A stretch of DNA of 64,000 nucleotides from assembly GCA_942486035.1 (NCBI GenBank), contig CALNXK010000037.1, positions 124,001 to 188,000 of the forward strand, in the 5' to 3' direction. The stretch comes from Porites lobata (lineage: Eukaryota; Cnidaria; Anthozoa; Scleractinia; Poritidae). Positions 12,301-24,300 of the stretch are shown one piece after another. A program made the position numbers and the translations under genes. The first letter of the stretch is position 1, and every line of letters starts with the position of its first letter. A model generated the notes under the pieces. The model had not been told where the DNA came from. It saw nothing but the letters and a program-made list of their open reading frames with translations, and did no database searches.

Positions 12301-15300
12301 GGTTAACCGTTGTAACACGAAGGAAGCAGTGTTTTCCTCAGTTTGAGCTGTCGTTTTCTTTGAGAGTCAAATACCAGTTCACGTTTCAAAGCTCTCTTTT
12401 CATTTTCACTCCCGACAATAGACAACAACACAGGGTTTCGCTTGAGAAATGCAGTCCAAATACACAGACATATGCGCTCATGTCACGCTATTTACGTTGC
12501 GTTATCATGTCACACAGGGTGTCACGAGGTGGGATTGAAAGTAATTGTTTTCGTGTACACTTGCAATGTTTGCTACGCTGTCCTTAGTTTTTTTTTATTG
12601 AATTGGCCATGAATTTACCTTCACTTTTCCGTAGTTTCGATATTGAACCCAGTGACGGCCGCTCCTCACTAACGTTCCATATTTCCGTGACTGGCCAGTG
12701 ACTATCTCCACTACGGGTCAATCCTTACCCTACCCGTGATTGTTTGCGCCTTGACAATCGGATAAAGTGAAGAACGAGAAATATTCACTTTATTAAAAAT
12801 ATTTTCAGTACGCATACCCTTGAAATTCATCAAAAGTTGTACATGTGTGCGAGTTTCAGCGTCAGTTTTTAGCATGTAAACCATATCGACGTTTATTCTG
12901 GATATCGCAGCCCTTTTATTACGTCATCACGTAATTCGAATTGGCCCTATAATTTGGTCGTGAATAAGTCAATGTCACCCCCATCACCAATAACATAATT
13001 ATGTCATTGATTCATTTAATTTCAGTTAAAATCAGTGTCATATACGGCTCAACTTGTGTGCAGTAGCACAATTTTGCATTCAGACAATGAGGGACAAAAG
13101 TGTTGACACACTTCCGTAAAATGGCCCCTTTTTGCATAGTGGATATACTTATCCCCTTCCTCTGTCTACCAGAACCCCTTCCCCCCAAAATCAATGTTGA
13201 ATTTTGGACCCTCAAGTCTTTTTTTTACTTCAGACAACATTGATTCGGGGGGTCGGGGGATTTACGGCGTTTAAAAGGAATGAAATAATAAATGAATTAA
13301 ATGTTTGTTAAAAGCACCCGTTTTAAATAAGTGTGTCAACTACTTTTGTCCCTGATTGTCTGAAATATGTATCTGTGTTTTCCGGCTAGATTTTGGACGC
13401 TGCTGAATTTTTGTGCGATGACGTTACTCTATGGACCAAATTGTTTGTTTATAAACAACAATTTGAAAAGTTTGGTCCCGATTTGTAGTATACGTAGAGT
13501 AAAATGTACGAAGCGTATGTCATTACTTAATCTTGTGCTCCCGCGCGCGTTCCTGATACCCTGTCGGGTCGAGAGGAAATCATTTGTGTTGTGATCAATG
13601 CCGCTGCTGTGGATGTAATTTTTTTTACAAGTATTATCAATGGTGGAAAAAGGATGGAAACACTAAGGTACAATGAAAATTGTTCTGGTAAATGGTTAAC
13701 TTAAGCGAATGAAGTACTGCAATTTGCATTATTGTTGACATTGACTTGTGCCATTAGTGAAAGGACGTGAACAATATACAGGTTATGAACCTCATAAATG
13801 ATGAGCCAGTCGTTTGTGCTATGCCCTATAAATAGATGATTTTTTTTGGAGACCTTTTCAAATCTAGCAGATCCAAACCTTTAGCGTGTGTAGGCGTCGA
13901 ACAGGTTAGACCAGGTTAGGAATGTACTTTTGTAATGATTTTAGATGACCGCCTGCTATTTATTCAGTGGCATTTTTTTTTATCGGTGTTGGGTGGACAA
14001 CTATTTCATTTCCCAGCTCGTAAATCACAGAATACCAAAGAAATTGTTTTCAAGATAGACACACCAGTTTGTATCATCGCCAAAACAGCAATTACTTTGG
14101 CCCAGAAGTTCACTTGATGACAAGAAAAGCGGGATAACACGTGATCGATGACGGCCGTGCTCTGGAAAATCTTCCTTTTTATGCCCTAATTCCAAAAGAA
14201 GATTCGGCTATGTAGAAAGTGCTTCACAATACGTATTCTTGGCGAGAAAAATTCCAGCGATGTGGTGCAAATAAGGAGTTTCAACGGTTAACCAGGAGCA
14301 TATATATCGACATCAAGAGGTCATAACAGACTTAATATGTTACTTTCCGTTTGCCGAAACTTGGTTAACCGTTGTAACACGAAGGAAGCAGTGTTTTCCT
14401 CAGTTTGAGCTGTCGTTTTCTTTGAGAGTCAAATACCAGTTCACGTTTCAAAGCTCTCTTTTCATTTTCACTCCCGACAATAGACAACAACACAGGGTTT
14501 CGCTTGAGAAATGCAGTCCAAATACACAGACATATGCGCTCATGTCACGCTATTTACGTTGCGTTATCATGTCACACAGGGTGTCACGAGGTGGGATTGA
14601 AAGTAATTGTTTTCGTGTACACTTGCAATGTTTGCTACGCTGTCCTTAGTTTTTTTTTATTGAATTGGCCATGAATTTACCTTCACTTTTCCGTAGTTTC
14701 GATATTGAACCCAGTGACGGCCGCTCCTCACTAACGTTCCATATTTCCGTGACTGGCCAGTGACTATCTCCACTACGGGTCAATCCTTACCCTACCCGTG
14801 ATTGTTTGCGCCTTGACAATCGGATAAAGTGAAGAACGAGAAATATTCACTTTATTAAAAATATTTTCAGTACGCATACCCTTGAAATTCATCAAAAGTT
14901 GTACATGTGTGCGAGTTTCAGCGTCAGTTTTAGCATGTAAACCATATCGACGTTTATTCTGGATATCGCAGCCCTTTTATTACGGCATCACGTAATTCGA
15001 ATTGGCCCTATAATTTGGTCGTGAATAAGTCAATGTCACCCCATCACCAATAACATAATTATGTCATTGATTCATTTAATTTCAGTTAAAATCAGTGTCA
15101 TATACGGCTCAACTTGTGTGCAGTAGCACAATTTTGCATTCAGACAATGAGGGACAAAAGTGTTGACACACTTCCGTAAAATGGCCCCTTTTTGCATAGT
15201 GGATATACTTATCCCCTTCCTCTGTCTACCAGAACCCCTTCCCCCCAAAATCAATGTTGAATTTTGGACCCTCAAGTCTTTTTTTTACTTCAGACAACAT

Positions 15301-18300
15301 TGATTCGGGGGGTCGGGGGATTTACGGCGTTTAAAAGGAATGAAATAATAAATGAATTAAATGTTTGTTAAAAGCACCCGTTTTAAATAAGTGTGTCAAC
15401 TACTTTTGTCCCTGATTGTCTGAAATATGTATCTGTGTTTTCCGGCTAGATTTTGGACGCTGCTGAATTTTTGTGCGATGACGTTATTTATGGACCAAAT
15501 TGTTTGTTTATAAACAACAATTTGAAAAGTTTGGTCCCGATTTGTAGTATACGTAGAGTAAAATGTACGAAGCGTATGTCATTACTTAATCTTGTGCTCC
15601 CGCGCGCGTTCCTGATACCCTGTCGGGTCGAGAGGAAATCATTTGTGTTGTGATCAATGCCGCTGCTGTGGATGTAATTTTTTTTACAAGTATTATCAAT
15701 GGTGGAAAAAGGATGGAAACACTAAGGTACAATGAAAATTGTTCTGGTAAATGGTTAACTTAAGCGAATGAAGTACTGCAATTTGCATTATTGTTGACAT
15801 TGACTTGTGCCATTAGTGAAAGGACGTGAACAATATACAGGTTATGAACCTCATAAATGATGAGCCAGTCGTTTGTGCTATGCCCTATAAATAGATGATT
15901 TTTTTTGGAGACCTTTTCAAATCTAGCAGATCCAAACCTTTAGCGTGTGTAGGCGTCGAACAGGTTAGACCAGGTTAGGAATGTACTTTTGTAATGATTT
16001 TAGATGACCGCCTGCTATTTATTCAGTGGCATTTTTTTTATCGGTGTTGGGTGGACAACTATTTCATTTCCCAGCTCGTAAATCACAGAATACCAAAGAA
16101 ATTGTTTTCAAGATAGACACACCAGTTTGTATCATCGCCAAAACAGCAATTACTTTGGCCCAGAAGTTCACTTGATGACAAGAAAAGCGGGATAACACGT
16201 GATCGATGACGGCCGTGCTCTGGAAAATCTTCCTTTTTATGCCCTAATTCCAAAAGAAGATTCGGCTATGTAGAAAGTGCTTCACAATACGTATTCTTGG
16301 CGAGAAAAATTCCAGCGATGTGGTGCAAATAAGGAGTTTCAACGGTTAACCAGGAGCATATATATCGACATCAAGAGGTCATAACAGACTTAATATGTTA
16401 CTTTCCGTTTGCCGAAACTTGGTTAACCGTTGTAACACGAAGGAAGCAGTGTTTTCCTCAGTTTGAGCTGTCGTTTTCTTTGAGAGTCAAATACCAGTTC
16501 ACGTTTCAAAGCTCTCTTTTCATTTTCACTCCCCGACAATAGACAACAACACAGGGTTTCGCTTGAGAAATGCAGTCCAAATACACAGACATATGCGCTC
16601 ATGTCACGCTATTTACGTTGCGTTATCATGTCACACAGGGTGTCACGAGGTGGGATTGAAAGTAATTGTTTTCGTGTACACTTGCAATGTTTGCAACGCT
16701 GTCCTTAGTTTTTTTATTGAATTGGCCATGAATTTACCTTCACTTTTCCGTAGTTTCGATATTGAACCCAGTGACGGCCGCTCCTCACTAACGTTCCATA
16801 TTTCCGTGACTGGCCAGTGACTATCTCCACTACGGGTCAATCCTTACCCTACCCGTGATTGTTTGCGCCTTGACAATCGGATAAAGTGAAGAACGAGAAA
16901 TATTCACTTTATTAAAAATATTTTCAGTACGCATACCCTTGAAATTCATCAAAAGTTGTACATGTGCGAGTTTCAGCGTCAGTTTTTTAGCATGTAAACC
17001 ATATCGACGTTTATTCTGGATATCGCAGCCCTTTTATTACGTCATCACGTAATTCGAATTGGCCCTATAATTTGGTCGTGAATAAGTCAATGTCACCCCC
17101 ATCACCAATAACATAATTATGTCATTGATTCATTTAATTTCAGTTAAAATCAGTGTCATATACGGCTCAACTTGTGTGCAGTAGCACAATTTTGCATTCA
17201 GACAATGAGGGACAAAAGTGTTCACACTTCCGTAAAATGGCCCCTTTTGCATGGTGGATATACTTATCTCCTTCCTCTGTCTACCCCAACCCCTTCCCTC
17301 CAAAATCAATGTTGTATTTTGGACCCTCAAGTCCTTTTTTTTTTTACTTCAGACAACATTGATTCGGGGGGTGAGGGAATTACGGCGTTTAAAAGGAATG
17401 AAATAATAAATGAATTAAATGTTTGTTAAAAGCACCCGTTTGAAACAAGTGTGTCAACTGCTTTTGTGCCTGATTGTCTGAAACATGTATCTGTGTTTTC
17501 CGGTTAGATTTTTGACGCTGATGAACTTTTGTGCGATGACGTTACTCTATGGGACAAATTTTTTGTATATAAACAACAATTTGTAAAGTTTCGGCCTGAT
17601 TTGTAATATACGTACAGTAAAATGTACGAAGCTTTTGTCATTACTTAATTTTGTGCTCCCCGCGCGTTCCTGATACCCTGTCGGGTCGAGAGGAAATCAT
17701 TTGTGTTGTGATCAATGCCGCTGCTGTGGATGTAATTTTTTTACAAGTATTATCAATGGTGGAAAAGGATGGAAACACTAAGGTACAATGAAAATTGTTC
17801 TGGTAAATGGTTAACTTAAGCGAATGAAGTACTGCAATTTGCATTATTGTTGACATTGACTTGTGCCATTAGTGAAAGGACGTGAACAATATACAGGTTA
17901 TGAACCTCATAAATGATGAGCCAGTCGTTTGTGCTATGCCCTATAAATAGATGATTTTTTTTGGAGACCTTTTCAAATCTAGCAGATCCAAACCTTTAGC
18001 GTGTGTAGGCGTCGAACAGGTTAGACCAGGTTAGGAATGTACTTTTGTAATGATTTTAGATGACCGCCTGCTATTTATTCAGTGGCATTTTTTTTATCGG
18101 TGTTGGGTGGACAACTATTTCATTTCCCAGCTCGTAAATCACAGAATACCAAAGAAATTGTTTTCAAGATAGACACACCAGTTTGTATCATCGCCAAAAC
18201 AGCAATTACTTTGGCCCAGAAGTTCACTTGATGACAAGAAAAGCGGGATAACACGTGATCGATGACGGCCGTGCTCTGGAAAATCTTCTTTTTTATGCCC

Positions 18301-21300
18301 TAATTCCAAAAGAAGATTCGGCTATGTAGAAAGTGCTTCACAATACGTATTCTTGGCGAGAAAAATTCCAGCGATGTGGTGCAAATAAGGAGTTTCAACG
18401 GTTAACCAGGAGCATATATATCGACATCAAGAGGTCATAACAGACTTAATATGTTACTTTCCGTTTGCCGAAACTTGGTTAACCGTTGTAACACGAAGGA
18501 AGCAGTGTTTTCCTCAGTTTGAGCTGTCGTTTTCTTTGAGAGTCAAATACCAGTTCACGTTTCAAAGCTCTCTTTTCATTTTCACTCCCGACAATAGACA
18601 ACAACACAGGGTTTCGCTTGAGAAATGCAGTCCAAATACACAGACATATGCGCTCATGTCACGCTATTTACGTTGCGTTATCATGTCACACAGGGTGTCA
18701 CGAGGTGGGATTGAAAGTAATTGTTTTCGTGTACACTTGCAATGTTTGCTACGCTGTCCTTAGTTTTTTTTATTGAATTGGCCATGAATTTACCTTCACT
18801 TTTCCGTAGTTTCGATATTGAACCCAGTGACGGCCGCTCCTCACTAACGTTCCATATTTCCGTGACTGGCCAGTGACTATCTCCACTACGGGTCAATCCT
18901 TACCCTACCCGTGATTGTTTGCGCCTTGACAATCGGATAAAGTGAAGAACGAGAAATATTCACTTTATTAAAAATATTTTCAGTACGCATACCCTTGAAA
19001 TTCATCAAAAGTTGTACATGTGTGCGAGTTTCAGCGTCAGTTTTTAGCATGTAAACCATATCGACGTTTATTCTGGATATCGCAGCCCTTTTATTACGTC
19101 ATCACGTAATTCGAATTGGCCCTATAATTTGGTCGTGAATAAGTCAATGTCACCCCCATCACCAATAACATAATTATGTCATTGATTCATTTAATTTCAG
19201 TTAAAATCAGTGTCATATACGGCTCAACTTGTGTGCAGTAGCACAATTTTGCATTCAGACAATGAGGGACAAAAGTGTTGACACACTTCCGTAAAATGGC
19301 CCCTTTTTGCATAGTGGATATACTTATCCCCTTCCTCTGTCTACCAGAACCCCTTCCCCCCAAAATCAATGTTGAATTTTGGACCCTCAAGTCTTTTTTT
19401 TACTTCAGACAACATTGATTCGGGGGGTCGGGGGATTTACGGCGTTTAAAAGGAATGAAATAATAAATGAATTAAATGTTTGTTAAAAGCACCCGTTTGA
19501 AACAAGTGTGTCAACTGCTTTTGTGCCTGATTGTCTGAAACATGTATCTGTGTTTTCCGGTTAGATTTTTGACGCTGATGAACTTTTGTGCGATGACGTT
19601 ACTCTATGGGACAAATTTTTTGTATATAAACAACAATTTGTAAAGTTTCGGCCTGATTTGTAATATACGTACAGTAAAATGTACGAAGCTTTTGTCATTA
19701 CTTAATTTTGTACTCCCGCGCGCGTTCCTGATACCCTGTCGGGTCGAGAGGAAATCATTTGTGTTGTGATCAATCCCGTTGCTGCGGATGTAATTTTTTT
19801 TTACAAGTATTATCAATGGTGGAAAAAGGATGGAAACACTAAGGTACAATGAAAATTGTTCTGGTAAATGGTTAACTTAAGCGAATGAAGTACTGCAATT
19901 TGCATTATTGTTGACATTGACTTGTGCCATTAGTGAAAGGACGTGAACAATATACAGGTTATGAACCTCATAAATGATGAGCCAGTCGTTTGTGCTATGC
20001 CCTATAAATAGATGATTTTTTTTGGAGACCTTTTCAAATCTAGCAGATCCAAACCTTTAGCGTGTGTAGGCGTCGAACAGGTTAGACCAGGTTAGGAATG
20101 TACTTTTGTAATGATTTTAGATGACCGCCTGCTATTTATTCAGTGGCATTTTTTTTTTATCGGTGTTGGGTGGACAACTATTTCATTTCCCAGCTCGTAA
20201 ATCACAGAATACCAAAGAAATTGTTTTCAAGATAGACACACCAGTTTGTATCATCGCCAAAACAGCAATTACTTTGGCCCAGAAGTTCACTTGATGACAA
20301 GAAAAGCGGGATAACACGTGATCGATGACGGCCGTGCTCTGGAAAATCTTCCTTTTTATGCCCTAATTCCAAAAGAAGATTCGGCTATGTAGAAAGTGCT
20401 TCACAATACGTATTCTTGGCGAGAAAAATTCCAGCGATGTGGTGCAAATAAGGAGTTTCAACGGTTAACCAGGAGCATATATATCGACATCAAGAGGTCA
20501 TAACAGACTTAATATGTTACTTTCCGTTTGCCGAAACTTGGTTAACCGTTGTAACACGAAGGAAGCAGTGTTTTCCTCAGTTTGAGCTGTCGTTTTCTTT
20601 GAGAGTCAAATACCAGTTCACGTTTCAAAGCTCTCTTTTCATTTTCACTCCCGACAATAGACAACAACACAGGGTTTCGCTTGAGAAATGCAGTCCAAAT
20701 ACACAGACATATGCGCTCATGTCACGCTATTTACGTTGCGTTATCATGTCACACAGGGTGTCACGAGGTGGGATTGAAAGTAATTGTTTTCGTGTACACT
20801 TGCAATGTTTGCTACGCTGTCCTTAGTTTTTTTTATTGAATTGGCCATGAATTTACCTTCACTTTTCCGTAGTTTCGATATTGAACCCAGTGACGGCCGC
20901 TCCTCACTAACGTTCCATATTTCCGTGACTGGCCAGTGACTATCTCCACTACGGGTCAATCCTTACCCTACCCGTGATTGTTTGCGCCTTGACAATCGGA
21001 TAAAGTGAAGAACGAGAAATATTCACTTTATTAAAAATATTTTCAGTACGCATACCCTTGAAATTCATCAAAAGTTGTACATGTGTGCGAGTTTCAGCGT
21101 CAGTTTTTAGCATGTAAACCATATCGACGTTTATTCTGGATATCGCAGCCCTTTTATTACGTCATCACGTAATTCGAATTGGCCCTATAATTTGGTCGTG
21201 AATAAGTCAATGTCACCCCCATCACCAATAACATAATTATGTCATTGATTCATTTAATTTCAGTTAAAATCAGTGTCATATACGGCTCAACTTGTGTGCA

Positions 21301-24300
21301 GTAGCACAATTTTGCATTCAGACAATGAGGGACAAAAGTGTTGACACACTTCCGTAAAATGGCCCCTTTTTGCATAGTGGATATACTTATCCCCTTCCTC
21401 TGTCTACCAGAACCCCTTCCCCCCAAAATCAATGTTGAATTTTGGACCCTCAAGTCTTTTTTTTACTTCAGACAACATTGATTCGGGGGGTCGGGGGATT
21501 TACGGCGTTTAAAAGGAATGAAATAATAAATGAATTAAATGTTTGTTAAAAGCACCCGTTTTAAATAAGTGTGTCAACTACTTTTGTCCCTGATTGTAGT
21601 CCCCTTCAGTCCCTTTCTGTCCAAGATATTTTCTTCGAGTTTTTTAACTGGATGAATGCAACTTATGGCTGATAAACAACCACAGAACTACAAATTTGAT
21701 ATCCAACTTTTAAGTTAAATTCATTTTTAGTACTTACTTTGCCAGCGCTGATGAGAGAAAGGGCGAACTGGAACCACAGATGAAACTCTTCAAATGCAAC
21801 CTTCATTCCTCGGTCTAAACACTGGGAAAAATCAAAAGTTAAGTAATGAAAGAGAGGCCAGAGAGGTCAATAACCAGAGTTTAATACCATCAACTGACAT
21901 GATACAGCTCACTTTTACTCTGAAGATGACTACCGCAAGGGTTGTCAAAAGGTCAGTCACAATGTCAGCACAGTGGTGGATCCAAGGGAGGGGTCCAGGG
22001 GGCCTGCCCCCCTCCCCTTATCTCAGGGTCTGGATGACTGCCTCCCCTCCTCCCCCACCCCCAATGTGAAGGTCTGGATCTGCCACTGCAACAACAGTCC
22101 TACTTAGGACTACACTCAGCCAAACAGTCATATTCCACCAACTTAATTCTTTTGGATTACCAACTTTTAACAGCTTTTTGGGCTAATGTTGAAACCACCT
22201 AGCAAGCAATATTCCCTCCGTTGCTATATATTTAACAATTATTGGATGAAACTAAGTATGATATAAAGAATTGTGCAGATCAAGGAGGTGTTAACTAAGG
22301 CTGAAGCCCTTCCAGTGTTGTTGTTCAAAACCCTCTGACCTATGTTATGCAAACCTTCTTTATATCATGTATATATAATACTTTTTAAAACAGCAAAAAC
22401 TTGCATGAATTTTCCACGATTTATGCTTTTATAAACCACAAAGACAATGTCTGCATTTAGCCTAGATTAAGCTACGATAATATACATGCACCACAAGTAG
22501 TTTCTTATTGTTATGAAGTCTGTAATTTATACTAAAGAAGAAGTACCAGTAAGTAGATTTACAACTCAAGCCTCTGTATCTATCAAACATATTACAAACC
22601 TCTGCCAGCATGCCATACTGTGCCCTCCGAACCAATGCCACTGTCAATAAGTCATAAACACTCTCAGAATCCTTCACTGTTTTATGACGGGCAGCAGACT
22701 TGTCAGGGGCTTGACTCAATTCTGCATCTTTGGAGACCTGGTAGGGATAAAAATAAAAATAACACAATCATGTCACAGATGAAATTGAAACACAAAGGGC
22801 CAATTATTTCAACAAAGCTTTGCCAGTGTCATTTTCACTTTACCCAAAGCTTTCATCTTACCTGTAATACCATTAAATTTTATTGTGAACTTTTTCATGA
22901 TAGCACATGGCATAGACTGGAAAAGCATTTACCTTCTTAAAATAACCCACTAGGAGAGAGATCTGGAGATCAAAAGATTTGCCAAGCCGTGGTCTACAGT
23001 AAGTTGGACTTTGTTTAAATAACCAAACCAAAATGTTTCATTAGAAGAAACAAAATGCTCTGCAACAATGTCTTATGTGAATTCCACTGTCTCCCTTTTA
23101 CAATGCAAACCTGGAAGAAGTACAGTGTAACTGCCCTCTTTATACTTGAATGAGCCGTATTTCTTCTTTGCCAATACTACTGTAACACTGGTATTCCAAA
23201 AAATGTAATAAGAAGGCTTGTACAGGTCCCTTCATACTTTGATCATGTTTAATATTCCCCTATCCCCAGCCTCGTTTGGACTGCATAGTAGGTTACTTAG
23301 TGAGTTAACTTATCTGGTATAGTGACCCACCATAGCTTCTTCTAAAAGTAGAAGAATCAAGGTTTCTTCTGTTTCATTTTGAGGAAAAAATAGGCTGAAA
23401 TTTCAAAAAATAGTAGAAATGTTCAGTATTTACAAAGTTTTATAAGAATTGATCAGTTCAACCCACTCTTTGAGCAAACAAAAATTAAGCTTTACACCCA
23501 ATATCACTTAACAGAATTACTGGTCAGGCCCCAGTTGTTCAAAAGGTGGATAGTGCCATCCGAAGGATAAATCTCTATCCACTGGATAATGTTTGGTTTC
23601 CCAAACACTTATCTGCTGGATAGTGATTTATCCGGTAGATAGTGCTATCCAACGTTTGAACAACCGGGGCCAGGAGTGTATGTCCATCTAAGCACAATGA
23701 GTGGGAAGGATCAATACAAGTACATGGGCAACTTATAACAACAAATATTTCGTCGGTACTCCATCGTTTAAGACTATAACTACCATGACATTCTAGAGAC
23801 CCTGTTACGTAAGTGATATGGCCTTGAAAACAGCAACATAAGACAAACAACATGAAGATGGGTTGAAACTACGACAGCAACAAGGAAAATTGCAAATAGG
23901 CTCACATTCTATTCCCAATATGTCAAATCAATAATAATTATTATTTATTATTATTAACAAGGCTAGATTCCAACTTTATCGCTCGACAACAAGAACAATA
24001 TACAGCTGTATTATCATTACTGATGTCAAAGTACCATGGGTGCCCTTGCTATAACAATGACTGTCCCTAGACTGGATAAGTTACAGTAGAAACCTTGAGA
24101 AAATTGTATGCCAATTAGAAGAAACCTAAAGATAAATTGCAACAAAAATAAAAAAAGGATTTATTCACCTATCCCCACTGTATAAATGCGGCTTAAGAGG
24201 GAACATGGCATTCTTGCTGCTTATAACATTTATGGTGGCAGCCTTTGACTCTGTCTTTGATGTAGATCGCAGTGATGATGTGGAGCTGATTATTGGTGAG

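Larger units (their letters stand above)
2775..21596. repeat. 18.8-kb tandem array of a ~2.06-kb unit inside TTC7 intron 9
   Basis: Nine near-identical units begin at 2775, 4833, 6892, 8957, 11023, 13085, 15145, 17203 and 19260. A tenth, partial copy (21323-21596) closes the array. Periods run 2057-2066 bp and most differences are one- or two-base changes in T/A runs. Each unit is a 274-bp inverted-repeat element (M) followed by about 1.78 kb of non-coding sequence (U). The array therefore has the form M-(U-M)x9. It starts and ends exactly at M, with TA immediately outside on both sides (2773-2774 and 21597-21598). No open reading frame above about 106 codons exists in any unit, and the frames shift between copies at homopolymers, so I see no protein gene. 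I also recognise no snRNA, 5S, tRNA or histone gene in the unit. Confidence 0.97.

Noticed and set aside
2775..21596. CRISPR-like array
   Set aside because: Units are 2 kb with no spacers, in an animal gene intron.
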